Assembly (NCBI RefSeq): GCF_001507595.1
Contig: NZ_LQBQ01000001.1
Span: 682,001-746,000, forward strand
DNA: 64,000 nucleotides
Direction of reading: 5' to 3'
Origin: Ruegeria marisrubri
GTDB taxonomy: Bacteria > Pseudomonadota > Alphaproteobacteria > Rhodobacterales > Rhodobacteraceae
Shown here one piece after another: positions 1 through 10,857 of this stretch. Position 1 is the stretch's first letter; every line of letters begins with the position of its first letter. The position numbers were made by a program, and so were the translations under genes. The notes below the pieces were generated by a model. That model did no database searches and was not told the origin of the DNA. It saw nothing but the letters and a program-made list of their open reading frames with translations.

Positions 1-73
1 CATGGTCTCCGTATTGTTCCCGCTCATGACGGCAGGCTGGCTCTTCCTGAGGTCCCGCACCAAGGCTGCTTAG
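1..73 (+). CDS. C-terminal end of a membrane protein (partial)
   Basis: An open frame entering from the left edge ends at TAG (71-73). The visible tail, about 23 residues, is hydrophobic (leucines, a Trp, a Phe) and then turns basic (RSRTK) before the stop. That is what the last membrane helix and cytoplasmic tail of an inner-membrane transporter looks like. No motif identifies the family. The reading is weak because so little of the gene is in the window. Confidence 0.3.
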   Translation, partial: MVSVLFPLMTAGWLFLRSRTKAA

Positions 74-441
74 CAGTCAACGGACCACTGAAAAGCGAAA
101 GTCCGCGTACCACGCTTACACCGTCATTGCTTCGCGGTACTCAGCCAGCACGCCCATCGGCTACGCCTCCCGCATGTTCGGTCTCTGTCTCGGTCGATAG
201 CGATGGAAACAGGGCGCGCAGTTTTGGCGGCGTTGCGAGTCAGGTTGTTGGAAAGGCGAGAAAAATTCCGACCGAACCGAAATCGGGGCGGTTCGCCCGA
301 CCAGAGACGAGAGACCATTCAGAGACGAAAATCACTGTGCTCCGCCGTCTCAGCGGTTCGCACCCATCCGGCAAATCCCTTTGAATACGGGAGAAAATCC
401 GCCTCGGTCGGGCGGCCTGAACGGGTTCGAAAGGGTGATGG
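74..441. other. Intergenic stretch without a supported gene
   Basis: About 370 bases between the partial gene and tRNA-Ser. The open frames on both strands are short, overlap each other and have no family resemblance, and no good ribosome binding site precedes them. A small hairpin (GGGCG-GTT-CGCCC, near 286-298) lies downstream of tRNA-Ser on the minus strand but has no T-tract. Confidence 0.4.
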
Positions 442-531
442 TGGCGGAGAGACAGGGATTCGAACCCTGGGTGGGCTTGCACCCACAACGGTTTTCGAGA
501 CCGCCCCGTTCGACCACTCCGGCACCTCTCC
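442..531 (-). tRNA. tRNA-Ser (anticodon CGA)
   Basis: On the minus strand this folds as a type II tRNA with a long variable arm. The acceptor GGAGAGG (531-525) pairs with TCTCTCC. The anticodon stem GCGGT/ACCGT closes a seven-base loop CTCGAAA with anticodon CGA, and the T-arm carries GGTTCGAATCC. The discriminator G is followed by an encoded CCA (444-442). It reads UCG serine codons. Confidence 0.96.
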
Positions 532-551
532 GCGGGGGTCTGTGAGAGGGG

Positions 552-580
552 GATTTAGTGGTGAACGCCGGGGGGTGCAA
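552..580 (-). promoter_or_regulatory. Candidate promoter for tRNA-Ser
   Basis: On the minus strand TTGCAC (580-575) is followed after 17 bases by TAAATC (557-552), about 20 bases before the tRNA 5' end. The -35 is good and the -10 is weak. Inferred from spacing only. Confidence 0.35.
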
Positions 581-654
581 GCAGAAATTTCCGGTTTTTC
601 TCCATAATCGGATTTTCCGTTGCCTGAAGTCAGAAATCACCTAGGCTGGATAGC

Positions 655-1497
655 ATGACGCAAGTTCTTGTTCGCTTCACTTCACTCGTCCTGGTGATCC
701 TTGTCGCTTTGCTGTGGGGTACAGTTCCTGTCAGGGCCGCGGAGCGCGAACGAATTGAAGCTTTCCTTGCAACGACGGGTTTCGATGTTGCGCTCGACAG
801 CATCGCCTTTGCGTCATCTTCTGCGCCGGACATGCTGGGAATCGATCCGGGTGAATTCGGGGCCGAATGGAAGCGGCTGACCGAAGAGGTCTTCGACACC
901 GGTGAAATGCGGGAACTGGCCGTGACGATTCTCGAACAGACGCTCAGCGACGATGCGCTCACCCACGCCGTTGAATTCTATGCCTCCGCTCTCGGCCAGC
1001 GTCTGGTCGAGGCTGAGAACGCGTCGCACATGATCGAAGATGACGAGGCCAAGCAGTTGGAGGGGCAAGCCATCATCGCCGAACTGGTCAAGAAAGGGTC
1101 GGGGCGGGTCGAAAGCCTCAAGCGGATGAACCGCGCTATCGATTCTGATGGCACCGCTCTCAGGGCCCTACAGGAAATCCAGATTCGCTTCTTGCTGGCG
1201 GCAAGCGCGGCAGGCGTGATCGACCTGCAATTGGACGCAGATGAACTGCGCGCGTTGATGAAGCAAAATGAAGCTGCGCTGCGGGGCGCCCTGCAACTGT
1301 CGGCGCTTGCCGGTGCGGCCTATACCTACAAGGGCTTCTCGGACGCCGAAATCGAGGCGTATGCCGATGCGTTGGAGCAACCGTTGATGCAGGAAGTCTA
1401 CGAGTTGCTGAACGCTGTTCAATACGAGATCATGGCGGACAGGTTCGAGGCGCTGGCCGTTCGGATGGCCGGATTGCAGCCAGTGCAAGATATCTGA
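655..1497 (+). CDS. DUF2059 domain exported protein (first copy)
   Basis: A 280-residue protein with a cleavable signal peptide of about 28 residues (hydrophobic core, then VRA-AER). The mature part is alpha-helical and resembles DUF2059 proteins, with a segment like AVEFYASALGQRL near residue 105. The family is periplasmic and of unknown biochemical role. Its stop overlaps the start of the next gene by one base (TGATG at 1495-1499), so the two are probably translated together. The next gene has the same layout, suggesting an old duplication. Function is unknown. Confidence 0.72.
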   Translation: MTQVLVRFTSLVLVILVALLWGTVPVRAAERERIEAFLATTGFDVALDSIAFASSSAPDMLGIDPGEFGAEWKRLTEEVFDTGEMRELAVTILEQTLSDDALTHAVEFYASALGQRLVEAENASHMIEDDEAKQLEGQAIIAELVKKGSGRVESLKRMNRAIDSDGTALRALQEIQIRFLLAASAAGVIDLQLDADELRALMKQNEAALRGALQLSALAGAAYTYKGFSDAEIEAYADALEQPLMQEVYELLNAVQYEIMADRFEALAVRMAGLQPVQDI

Positions 1498-2306
1498 TGC
1501 TCAGGGGCCTGTTCTTGGCGGCAATGTGCCTTTTCTGGCCATGTGCGGCCATGGCCGATGAAACAGTCGACCGTCTGGCCCATGCGCTTCGTCTCGAAGA
1601 AGTTGTCGAAATTCTGAGGGAGGAGGGCCTGAGGTATGGACAGGATCTCGACCAGCAGCTTCTGGAGAATAGCGGCGGTGTTCTATTCGAGGACAGGGTT
1701 CGACAGATCTACTCTCCAGCCTTCATGTCGGAATCCCTTCGGACCGCGCTGCGGGACGGTCTGACAAAAAGCCAGCGGGAACAGGCATCACTCTTTTTTG
1801 AAAGCGAACTCGGTCAGACCATCATTGCGTTGGAGAATTCGGCCCGCCGGGCCATCTCGGACCCGGAAGTTTTGGAAATGGCCAAGGCGCGGTACGAAGA
1901 GTCCGATCGCTCATCTTCGTTCTACCTGCTGGTCGATGAGTATGTTCGTGTCAACGATCTGGTTCAGCAAAACTTTGAGGGCGGGTTGGTGGCGGATTTT
2001 CTTTTCTTCCAGGGCATGGTGGAGGGCCGGGGTGCCCTGGGCGATGAGGGGGCCATGATATCGTCCATGCTAGCCAATGAAGATGCGAGGCGAAAGGAAA
2101 CGGAAGATTGGCTGTTCAGCTTTCTTATGATGGCCTACCGACCGCTGAGCGACGCGGACATGCGCGAGAGTATCGCCTTTTCGCGGACTGACGCCGGACG
2201 CTCTCTGAACGAGGCTCTGTTCGACGGCTTCGACAAAATGTATGTGCGTATGCACTACGAGCTGGGCCACGCAGTAGGGAGCGCGATGGCGGCATCGGAT
2301 CTGTGA
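1497..2306 (+). CDS. DUF2059 domain exported protein (second copy)
   Basis: A 269-residue protein with a signal peptide ending near residue 20 (PCAAMA-DE). Near residue 100 it carries a FFESELGQTI segment matching the one in the preceding gene, so it looks like a diverged paralogue of the same DUF2059-type helical domain. The start overlaps the upstream stop by one base, which argues for translational coupling. No catalytic motif is visible and the role is unknown. A candidate promoter for rplU begins 14 bases after its stop. Confidence 0.65.
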   Translation: MLRGLFLAAMCLFWPCAAMADETVDRLAHALRLEEVVEILREEGLRYGQDLDQQLLENSGGVLFEDRVRQIYSPAFMSESLRTALRDGLTKSQREQASLFFESELGQTIIALENSARRAISDPEVLEMAKARYEESDRSSSFYLLVDEYVRVNDLVQQNFEGGLVADFLFFQGMVEGRGALGDEGAMISSMLANEDARRKETEDWLFSFLMMAYRPLSDADMRESIAFSRTDAGRSLNEALFDGFDKMYVRMHYELGHAVGSAMAASDL

Positions 2307-2319
2307 CCACCCAAACCTG

Positions 2320-2348
2320 TTGACATTTGCTCCGATTGTCTGGATAAG
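2320..2348 (+). promoter_or_regulatory. Promoter for rplU-rpmA
   Basis: TTGACA at 2320-2325 and GATAAG at 2343-2348 with a 17-base spacer. The -35 matches the consensus perfectly and the -10 matches at four of six positions. Transcription would begin near 2355, leaving a leader of about 165 bases before the rplU start. Confidence 0.6.
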
Positions 2349-2519
2349 CGCGCATCCCGGGCGGGCATCTGTGCCGGGTATCGTTATTGTTTGGCCCGGA
2401 AGGATGCTCCTGAGGGTCTGAAATCCGCCCACGAATGGGCGCGCTGTTCGAGGCGGCGAAAGCCGGAAACACCCGTCTGACGGGGGGCCACAGAACGCGG
2501 CAATGAAAAGGAAAGACGC

Positions 2520-3143
2520 ATGTTTGCGGTCCTCAAGACTGGCGGCAAGCAGTACAAGGTTCAGGCGGGCGATGTGCTCCGCGTTGAAAAGCTGGCTGCT
2601 GATGCAGGTGAAAAAGTTCAATTCAACGACGTTCTGATGCTGGGTGGCGATGCCCCCGTCGTCGGTGCGCCGTTCATCGAAGGTGCAGCCGTTCAGGCCG
2701 AAGTGATCGAGCAGATCAAGGGTGACAAGGTCATCAACTTCGTCAAGCGCCGTCGTAAGCACAGCTCGAAGCGCACCAAGGGCCACCGTCAGAAACTGAC
2801 CCTGGTCCGGATCACCGACATCCTCACCTCGGGTGCGGACAAGTCGGGCGTGAAGGTTGCAACCGGTTCGGCTCCGGCAGGCGAAGCTGCCAAGGCAGCC
2901 AAACCCGCCAAACCCGCCAAGAAGGCCGCATCGAAAGCCGAAGCTCCGGCTGCCGCAGCCGCTGCCGACGATCTGACCAAGATCACCGGCGTTGGCCCTG
3001 CAGCCGCCAAGAAGCTGGCCGAGGCCGGAATCGAGAGCTTTGCCGCTCTGGCCGCCTTGTCGGACGAGCAGATTGCTGCTATCGAGACGATCAAAGTGAA
3101 ACCCGAATGGGTTGAACAGGCCAAAGAACTGGCCCAGGGCTAA
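2520..3143 (+). CDS. rplU: 50S ribosomal protein L21 with C-terminal helix-hairpin-helix extension
   Basis: A large-subunit protein that binds 23S rRNA. Residues 1-103 are canonical L21, opening [14 protein letters not shown] and with the basic [18 protein letters not shown] stretch around residues 74-91. An Ala/Lys/Pro-rich linker (about 115-150) follows. Residues 151-205 form a small helix-hairpin-helix-like domain ([17 protein letters not shown]). Total length is 207 residues against about 100 for the plain family. The extension is typical of alphaproteobacterial L21. RBS AAAGGAAAG lies just upstream, and rpmA follows after 11 bases. Confidence 0.95.
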   Translation: MFAVLKTGGKQYKVQAGDVLRVEKLAADAGEKVQFNDVLMLGGDAPVVGAPFIEGAAVQAEVIEQIKGDKVINFVKRRRKHSSKRTKGHRQKLTLVRITDILTSGADKSGVKVATGSAPAGEAAKAAKPAKPAKKAASKAEAPAAAAAADDLTKITGVGPAAAKKLAEAGIESFAALAALSDEQIAAIETIKVKPEWVEQAKELAQG

Positions 3144-3154
3144 GGAGAGAGAGA

Positions 3155-3424
3155 ATGGCACATAAAAAAGCTGGCGGTTCCTCCCGTAACGGCCGCGACT
3201 CTGCGGGTCGTCGCCTTGGCGTCAAGCTCTACGGCGGTCAGGCCGCTGTTGCAGGCAACATCATCGTGCGTCAGCGCGGCACCAAATTCTGGCCGGGCGA
3301 AGGCGTTGGCATGGGCAAGGATCACACCATCTTTGCAACCGTCGATGGCGCCGTGAAGTTCCACAAGGGCCTGAAAAACCGCACCTTCATTTCGGTCCTG
3401 CCAGTGGCGGAGGCCGCAGAGTAA
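3155..3424 (+). CDS. rpmA: 50S ribosomal protein L27
   Basis: An 89-residue protein starting [16 protein letters not shown], the conserved flexible N-terminus that reaches toward the peptidyl-transferase centre. No Firmicutes-type cleavable extension precedes it. The [20 protein letters not shown] block in the middle is diagnostic. RBS AAGGAGAGAG is just upstream. It is co-transcribed with rplU, and a strong terminator lies 36 bases after the stop. Confidence 0.97.
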   Translation: MAHKKAGGSSRNGRDSAGRRLGVKLYGGQAAVAGNIIVRQRGTKFWPGEGVGMGKDHTIFATVDGAVKFHKGLKNRTFISVLPVAEAAE

Positions 3425-3459
3425 GCCGAGACCCAACAAGGTTTGATGGAAAATCAGAG

Positions 3460-3489
3460 GGGACCGGCAGATAATGCCGGTCCCTTTTT
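3460..3489 (+). terminator. Rho-independent terminator of rplU-rpmA
   Basis: Perfect 10-bp stem GGGACCGGCA (3460-3469) with TGCCGGTCCC (3475-3484), loop GATAA, followed by five Ts (3485-3489). Confidence 0.93.
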
Positions 3490-3517
3490 CGTTCTTAACG
3501 TTTGAAGTACCGTTCCA

Positions 3518-4126
3518 ATGGCCGTTGCGACCACAAGTTTCCTGATTTTCGCCGCCAGCCAGGTCGGCACGCCGGGACCGGCCAACATGGTCCTGCTGGG
3601 AACAGGTGCGCGCTATGGGCTGCGGGCCGCCTTGCCCTTTGTCGGGGGCGTCATCCTGGGCAAGCAGTTGATCATCTGGCCGGTCGGCTTTGGCCTGATG
3701 GAACTGGCGGAACAGGTGCCAACGGTATTCGAAGCTCTGAAATATGCTTCGGCGGCCTATATTTGCTGGCTGGCCTGGAAAATCGCCAATCTTCGCCTGT
3801 CGCCTGGAAGGGCTGTCGAGAAGGCGCCGGGATTCTGGGCCGGATTGCTGGTTCATCCGCTGAACCCCAAGGCCTGGGCGATGATCGTTGCCGGTTTCAC
3901 CGGTTTCGTTGCCGCCGGGACATCCAGTTTCGAGGCAACGCTCACGATCGCTCTCAGCCTGTTGATCTGCCAAGCGGTTTTGCACCCGATCTGGACTTTC
4001 GCCGGGGACAGGATCGCACACACGGTTGCAGGAAGCCGCAGTGAGAAATATCTGATGTGGACATTGGCGGCGCTGACCGTCGGGTCCGTTCTTTTTGTGT
4101 TGTTCGGAGGAGGGGCGCACATATGA
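3518..4126 (+). CDS. LysE/RhtB family exporter
   Basis: A 202-residue inner-membrane protein of the LysE/RhtB family of amino-acid and metabolite exporters. The signature SQVGTPGPANM is at residues 14-24, and about six hydrophobic segments follow, with the conserved LNPKAW block in the middle of the protein. The substrate cannot be read from sequence. The stop overlaps the start of the next acetyltransferase gene (ATGA at 4123-4126), so export and acetylation may act on the same or related compounds. That pairing is an inference. Confidence 0.87.
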   Translation: MAVATTSFLIFAASQVGTPGPANMVLLGTGARYGLRAALPFVGGVILGKQLIIWPVGFGLMELAEQVPTVFEALKYASAAYICWLAWKIANLRLSPGRAVEKAPGFWAGLLVHPLNPKAWAMIVAGFTGFVAAGTSSFEATLTIALSLLICQAVLHPIWTFAGDRIAHTVAGSRSEKYLMWTLAALTVGSVLFVLFGGGAHI

Positions 4127-4659
4127 AACTTGAAACAATAATAAATCAGCCGGTAATCGAAACCGAGCGGTTCGACCTTCGCCCTTTGCGCAGGTCGGAC
4201 GTGGGGCTGATCGAGCACTATGCCAGCGACGAGCGTGTGGCGCGGATGACGTCTTCGATTCCGCACCCGCTGCCGCCGAGCGCGACCGAGGCCTTCGTGA
4301 CCCGCTCCATGAGCGAGGATCGCGTATCGGATGTCTGGGTCATGGATGCCACCAAGGATGGCGGTCCGGAGGTGATCGGGATCATCTCGCTGAAGCGGCT
4401 CGATCGGAACCAGTCCGAGGTCGGGTTCTGGGTTGCGCCGATCTATTGGAACACCGGCGTCGCCTCGATGGCAGTCGAAGCGTTGGTCAAAGCCAACCCG
4501 CTGAACAACTCGACCATGTTCGCCAGCGTGTTCCAGGACAACCCGGCCTCGGCCCGTGTATTGACCAATTGCGGGTTTCAATATCTGGGAGATGCCGAAA
4601 CCTATTCCGTAGCCCGGGATGCCAATGTAGCAACCTGGACCTATAGCCGAAAACTCTGA
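4123..4659 (+). CDS. GNAT family N-acetyltransferase (RimJ/RimL-like)
   Basis: A 178-residue acetyl-CoA dependent acetyltransferase. It opens with the RimJ/RimL-style ETERFDLRPLRRSDV and ends with VFQDNPASARVLTNCGF, the acetyl-CoA contact region seen in ribosomal-protein acetyltransferases and their small-molecule relatives. The ATG at 4123 is chosen because GGAGGAGG lies 9 bases before it and it overlaps the upstream stop. A longer in-frame start at 4057 would lie well inside the exporter gene. The acceptor substrate is unknown. Confidence 0.85.
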   Translation: MKLETIINQPVIETERFDLRPLRRSDVGLIEHYASDERVARMTSSIPHPLPPSATEAFVTRSMSEDRVSDVWVMDATKDGGPEVIGIISLKRLDRNQSEVGFWVAPIYWNTGVASMAVEALVKANPLNNSTMFASVFQDNPASARVLTNCGFQYLGDAETYSVARDANVATWTYSRKL

Positions 4660-4687
4660 CTTGTGGCCGGTATGGCCTTTGCAGTAG

Positions 4688-6825
<2,138 letters not shown>

Positions 6826-6878
6826 CCCTGTTCTTTGCTAGAAGAACGCAAACCCGACCGATCGGAAAGGCGCTCGCG

Positions 6879-8141
6879 ATGAAGGATCTCGACAACATTC
6901 CCGCCCTGATGGCCGAACTGGGCGCTCGCGCCAAGGAAGCTGCCAATGAACTGGCCTTTGCCGGTGCAGAACAAAAGCGCAAGGCGCTTCTGGCCGCCGC
7001 GGATGCGGTCTGGGCCAATCGTGACAAGATCATCGAGGCCAACGCCAAGGATCTGGAGTTCGGCCGGCAAAAGGGTCTGAGCCCTGCGATGATGGACCGG
7101 TTGATGCTGGACGAGTCGCGCATCCAGGGCATGGTCGATGGCCTGCGCGCCGTGGCCGAGCAACCCGACCCGGTCGGAGAGGTCATGGCCGAGTGGGACA
7201 TGCCTTCGGGCCTGAACATTCAGCGGGTGCGCACGCCGCTTGGCGTGATCGGGGTGATCTATGAAAGCCGCCCGAATGTGACGGCCGACGCCGGTGCCCT
7301 GTGCCTGAAATCCGGCAATGCAGTGATCCTCAGGGGCGGGTCCGAGAGCTTCCATTCCTCGGGGGCGATCCACGCTTGTTTGGTGGAAGGGTTGAAGGCC
7401 GCCGGTCTGCCGGAGGACGCGATCCAGCAGGTGCCGACCCGTGATCGGGCCGCGGTGCAGGAACTTCTGACCATGACCGAATATGTGGACGTCATCGTGC
7501 CGCGCGGCGGCAAGGGGCTGGTCGGATTGGTGCAGCGCGAGGCGCGTGTGCCCGTCTTTGCCCATCTCGAAGGCATCGTGCATATCTATGTCGACAAAGC
7601 CGCTGATCCGGCCAAGACGATCGACGTCGTTCTGAACGCCAAGACCCGGCGCACCGGCATCTGCGGTGCCGCCGAGTGCCTGCTGGTGCATCGGGACGTA
7701 GTGGAGACGCTTGGCAAGGATGTCGTTTCGGCTCTGCTTGCTGCTGGAGTCGAGGTTCATGCCGAGGGTGGACTGGCCATCGAAGGCACCGTTGCGGCAA
7801 CGGCCGAGGATTGGGGCAAAGAGTTTCTCGACAGCATCATCGCGGCCCGACCCGTGGCCGATATAGATGAGGCCATCGCGCATATCCGAACCTACGGATC
7901 TGGTCACACCGACTGCATCATGACCGAAGATCCCCACGCTGCCGCCCTTTTCTTTGAACGGCTCGACAGCGCCATCCTGATGCAGAACGCTTCGACGCAG
8001 TTCGCGGACGGTGGCGAATTCGGCATGGGCGCTGAAATTGGCATCGCGACCGGCAAGATGCATGCACGTGGGCCGGTCGGAGCGGCGCAACTCACCAGTT
8101 TCAAATACCTAGTGCGTGGGAACGGAACGACTCGCGCCTGA
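6879..8141 (+). CDS. proA: Gamma-glutamyl phosphate reductase
   Basis: Second step of proline synthesis: NADPH-dependent reduction of gamma-glutamyl phosphate to glutamate semialdehyde. This is a 420-residue aldehyde-dehydrogenase fold protein. The catalytic Cys262 sits in [13 protein letters not shown], and [14 protein letters not shown] and HTDCIMTED are conserved blocks. It follows proB after 53 bases and forms a proBA unit. Its stop lies 6 bases from the convergent chpT stop, with no visible terminator. Confidence 0.96.
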   Translation: MKDLDNIPALMAELGARAKEAANELAFAGAEQKRKALLAAADAVWANRDKIIEANAKDLEFGRQKGLSPAMMDRLMLDESRIQGMVDGLRAVAEQPDPVGEVMAEWDMPSGLNIQRVRTPLGVIGVIYESRPNVTADAGALCLKSGNAVILRGGSESFHSSGAIHACLVEGLKAAGLPEDAIQQVPTRDRAAVQELLTMTEYVDVIVPRGGKGLVGLVQREARVPVFAHLEGIVHIYVDKAADPAKTIDVVLNAKTRRTGICGAAECLLVHRDVVETLGKDVVSALLAAGVEVHAEGGLAIEGTVAATAEDWGKEFLDSIIAARPVADIDEAIAHIRTYGSGHTDCIMTEDPHAAALFFERLDSAILMQNASTQFADGGEFGMGAEIGIATGKMHARGPVGAAQLTSFKYLVRGNGTTRA

Positions 8142-8147
8142 GCGTGC

Positions 8148-8762
8148 TCAGAACCGGATGGCAATTCGGGTCGAGGTGGTATCGACCCGCAAACGCCGTC
8201 CGGCGGCTGCCGCCGCTTCGGGCAAGAGTGCGAACTGCACCAGCGCGGGGGTGATGCGCGCCGGGGCGGTCTTGCTGGTCAATCCGCGCCAGAGGTCGGG
8301 GTCGATCGTCAATTTGTCGGCCGTACCGGTGACGCTCCAATGACCGTTGTCGTATTCAATCTCGACATGCCCTCCAAGAGGCATTGCCGTCTCACAGCAT
8401 TGCAGCGCGAGAAACGCCAGCCTGACCTCTTGTCGCGGTTTTGCCGTGGTCGGTCGCCAATGCGCTTTTAGTCTGCCCGCCTGCCCGAGAGCGTCGAGAA
8501 GCTCGGATACTTCAGAGCTGCCCAAGGTTTGGTCTCCCGCCTCGCCATAGGCAATCCGAAAGAACCGGATACGGGCGCCGGCATTGCCGACGCTTCCTGA
8601 AATCAGCTCCAGTTCGGGCCCACGCATGGCGCCGGCCATGTCCAGCAATTCAAGCCCGTTTGAGATGGCGCCGATCGGACTGATCAAGTCGTGGCAGATC
8701 CGGGACCCGATCAACGCGGCCAGGTTGACGTTGCTTTCTCCCAAGGCTAACTCCTGTTTCAT
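8148..8762 (-). CDS. chpT: Histidine phosphotransferase ChpT
   Basis: A 204-residue dimeric phosphotransferase that passes phosphate from CckA to CtrA and CpdR in the alphaproteobacterial cell-cycle phosphorelay. In Rhodobacterales the same relay controls motility and gene-transfer agents. The acceptor is His24 in RICHDLISPIGAI. The C-terminal part is a degenerate, non-ATP-binding HATPase-like domain. The ATG at 8762 is preferred because longer starts (8786, 8819) approach or overlap the divergent DUF3553 gene. Confidence 0.86.
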   Translation of the reverse strand: MKQELALGESNVNLAALIGSRICHDLISPIGAISNGLELLDMAGAMRGPELELISGSVGNAGARIRFFRIAYGEAGDQTLGSSEVSELLDALGQAGRLKAHWRPTTAKPRQEVRLAFLALQCCETAMPLGGHVEIEYDNGHWSVTGTADKLTIDPDLWRGLTSKTAPARITPALVQFALLPEAAAAAGRRLRVDTTSTRIAIRF

Positions 8763-8791
8763 CCGTCTCTCGCCCCCTACGCGCATCTGGC

Positions 8792-8974
8792 ATGACCGAC
8801 CTGAACGCCATACTTGCACCGGGCATGTATGTCCGCCACCCCGATTTTCCCGAGTGGGGGGTAGGGCAGGTGCAGTCCAACATCGACGGCAAGGTCACGG
8901 TCAATTTTCGCGATCAGGGCAAGGTTGTCATCGACGGGACACGGATCACCCTGTTGCCCGTTTTTGATCCGTGA
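8792..8974 (+). CDS. DUF3553 small protein
   Basis: A 60-residue protein with the DUF3553 signature: GMYVRHPDFPEWGVGQVQS, then KVTVNFRDQGKVVID. The fold is an SH3/Tudor-like beta barrel similar to the CarD N-terminal region, so RNA-polymerase or nucleic-acid contact is possible but unproven. It is divergent from chpT with only 29 bases between the start codons, so the two share a promoter region. Function is unknown. Confidence 0.8.
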   Translation: MTDLNAILAPGMYVRHPDFPEWGVGQVQSNIDGKVTVNFRDQGKVVIDGTRITLLPVFDP

Positions 8975-9047
8975 AACTGATTGACGAAAGGTTAATTCAA
9001 TCGCGTTTTCCCGCCTGCATGTTGCCATTTCGTAAAGAGGTGCTGTA

Positions 9048-9064
9048 TCAGACGCATCGTCTGA
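9048..9064. promoter_or_regulatory. 17-bp inverted repeat upstream of olsB
   Basis: Perfect 7-bp arms TCAGACG and CGTCTGA separated by CAT, ending 26 bases before the olsB start. The position fits an operator near the promoter or an RNA hairpin in the leader. The regulator is unknown. Confidence 0.45.
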
Positions 9065-9090
9065 AACCACTCCTGACCGTTGGATCGTGA

Positions 9091-9846
9091 ATGCCGGATC
9101 ACGGGCCCTCCATTACCATCAAAATCGCCGAGACAGACGCAGAATTGCGTGCGGCGCAACGGCTCCGCTACGATGTTTTCGTTCGCGAACTGGGGGCTGG
9201 CGGTGAGATGGTCGATCACGTCGCCGGCTTGGAGCGCGACCGCTTCGATCCGTTCTTCGACCATATGCTGGCCATCGACGATTCGACCGGACAGGTCATT
9301 GGTGTCTATCGCCTTTTACCTGGCGACCGAGCCGAAGAAATAGGCCAGTTCTATTCCGAGGGCGAGTATGACCTCGGTGTTCTCAAGTCCAGTGGTCGCA
9401 AACTTCTGGAGTTGGGCAGGTCCTGCGTGCACCCCGACTATCGCGGCGGAACCGCGATGTATCACCTCTGGAACGGGCTGGCCGATTATGTTTCCGAAAA
9501 CGGGATCGAGGTTTTGTTCGGTGTCGCCAGTTTTCATGGCACCGACGTGCAGGCGCTGGCGCAGCCCTTGTCGATGCTGCACCACAATCACCTGGCACCG
9601 CCCGATTTGCGCGTGCGCGCGCAGCCGGGCGTATTCCAGAACATGGACCTTGTTGCCCCCGACAAGCTGGACCGACGCGCGGCGATGGTTCAGGTCCCGG
9701 CGCTGATCAAGGCATATCTGCGACTGGGTGGATTCGTGGGCGAGGGGGCCTTCATCGACCATGCATTCAACACCACTGATGTGTGCCTGATCCTGGACAC
9801 GTCCCGCATGAACGACCGGCAGAGGCGTATCTATGGCGGAGCGTGA
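9091..9846 (+). CDS. olsB: L-ornithine N-alpha-acyltransferase OlsB
   Basis: Transfers a 3-hydroxyacyl group from acyl-carrier protein to the alpha-amino group of ornithine, giving lyso-ornithine lipid. The 251-residue protein has a GNAT-like fold with the typical RLRYDVFVRELGA N-terminal block, GVYRLLP, LELGRSCVHPDYRGG (residues 108-122) and the middle VLFGVASFHGTD. The last 14 bases overlap olsA, giving the standard olsBA order. Ornithine lipids replace phospholipids in many marine alphaproteobacteria under phosphate stress. A palindrome lies just upstream. Confidence 0.9.
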   Translation: MPDHGPSITIKIAETDAELRAAQRLRYDVFVRELGAGGEMVDHVAGLERDRFDPFFDHMLAIDDSTGQVIGVYRLLPGDRAEEIGQFYSEGEYDLGVLKSSGRKLLELGRSCVHPDYRGGTAMYHLWNGLADYVSENGIEVLFGVASFHGTDVQALAQPLSMLHHNHLAPPDLRVRAQPGVFQNMDLVAPDKLDRRAAMVQVPALIKAYLRLGGFVGEGAFIDHAFNTTDVCLILDTSRMNDRQRRIYGGA

Positions 9847-10687
9847 CGTGACAAACCGAGCGCTCTGGTACAGCGAGGAGGCACCCGATCCGGTCAAGCT
9901 GGGCCTGCTGGGCTGGATTTTGGTGCTAGTTCGGGGCGTTCCCCTGTTCCTGCTGGTTCTAGGTGGTCTGATCGTGTTGCTGGCCGTCCGCCTGTTCGAA
10001 CGCCCGTTGTGCGGGATGCGCCGCCCGGTTACGGCCTTCATTCCGCAATTCGTGTCCCGCAATGCGTTTCGGATGCTCGGGATCGGTTTCCAGACCTCGG
10101 GAGAGTTGATGCGTCAGCACGGCGCGGTTGTGGCCAACCATTCCTCTTGGCTGGACATCTTTGCGCTCAATGCCCGCAAGCGGGTGTATTTCGTGTCCAA
10201 GGCCGAGGTGGCCAAATGGCCCGGCATCGGCTGGCTGGCCCGCGCCACCGGAACCGTGTTTATCGAACGCGACCCCAGAAAGGCGCGCGCGCAGACCAAG
10301 CTGTTCGAGGAGCGCCTGAAGGCCGGGCACAAGCTGCTGTTCTTCCCCGAAGGCACCTCGACCGATGGGCTGCGGGTTCTGCCCTTCAAAACAACGCTTT
10401 TTGCGGCGTTCTTCGCCGAGGAACTGCGCGATTTCATGTATGTTCAGCCAGTGACCGTGATCTATCACGCACCGGCTGGGCAACCGGACCGTTTCTATGG
10501 CTGGTGGGGCGACATGGATTTCGGGCCGCATCTGCTCAAGACGCTGGGCGCGCTGCGACAGGGTCGGGTCGAATTGATCTATCACGCGCCGGCCAAGGTC
10601 AGCGACTTTCCCAACCGCAAGGCCCTGGCCGCCCATTGCGAAGACGCCATCCGGCACGCGCACGCCTTGGCGCGCCCCGAAAAATAG
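9833..10687 (+). CDS. olsA: Lyso-ornithine lipid O-acyltransferase OlsA
   Basis: Adds the second acyl chain to lyso-ornithine lipid. A 284-residue PlsC-family membrane acyltransferase. A hydrophobic segment at residues 24-52 is followed by the catalytic NHSSWLD motif (His103, Asp108) and by FPEGTSTDG near residue 165. The start lies inside the end of olsB, 14 bases of overlap, with AGAGGCG upstream. Other PlsC enzymes acylate lysophosphatidate; the pairing with olsB decides the call. Confidence 0.9.
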   Translation: MAERDVTNRALWYSEEAPDPVKLGLLGWILVLVRGVPLFLLVLGGLIVLLAVRLFERPLCGMRRPVTAFIPQFVSRNAFRMLGIGFQTSGELMRQHGAVVANHSSWLDIFALNARKRVYFVSKAEVAKWPGIGWLARATGTVFIERDPRKARAQTKLFEERLKAGHKLLFFPEGTSTDGLRVLPFKTTLFAAFFAEELRDFMYVQPVTVIYHAPAGQPDRFYGWWGDMDFGPHLLKTLGALRQGRVELIYHAPAKVSDFPNRKALAAHCEDAIRHAHALARPEK

Positions 10688-10741
10688 GGGCTTTTGCCCC
10701 TTGCGTTGCCCGAGATCCTGCCGTATACGCGCGCCATTCAA

Positions 10742-10762
10742 ACCCGCAGGCGGGGTTTTGGC
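10742..10762 (+). terminator. Candidate terminator between olsA and rpsB
   Basis: AACCCGC (10741-10747) can pair with GCGGGGTT across a two-base loop, followed by a short T-run. A second small hairpin GGGGC-TTTT-GCCCC (10687-10700) lies right after the olsA stop. Either could end olsBA transcription, or they could be part of the rpsB leader. Confidence 0.4.
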
Positions 10763-10857
10763 CTTTTTGGGGGAGACATCCCCATCTAGACCGCCGGTTG
10801 GAGCATCCGCTTCCCTAACCCCCGCCAAGGCGTAAACCGGAAAAAGGAAAATACAGC

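Noticed and set aside
2070..3161. Long open frame on the minus strand opposite the second DUF2059 gene, rplU and its leader
   Set aside because: It is antisense to rplU, has no family motif and arises from high GC content.
3140..4138. A 332-codon minus-strand frame opposite rpmA and the LysE exporter
   Set aside because: Antisense to rpmA and to an exporter with clear motifs; also crosses the rpmA terminator.
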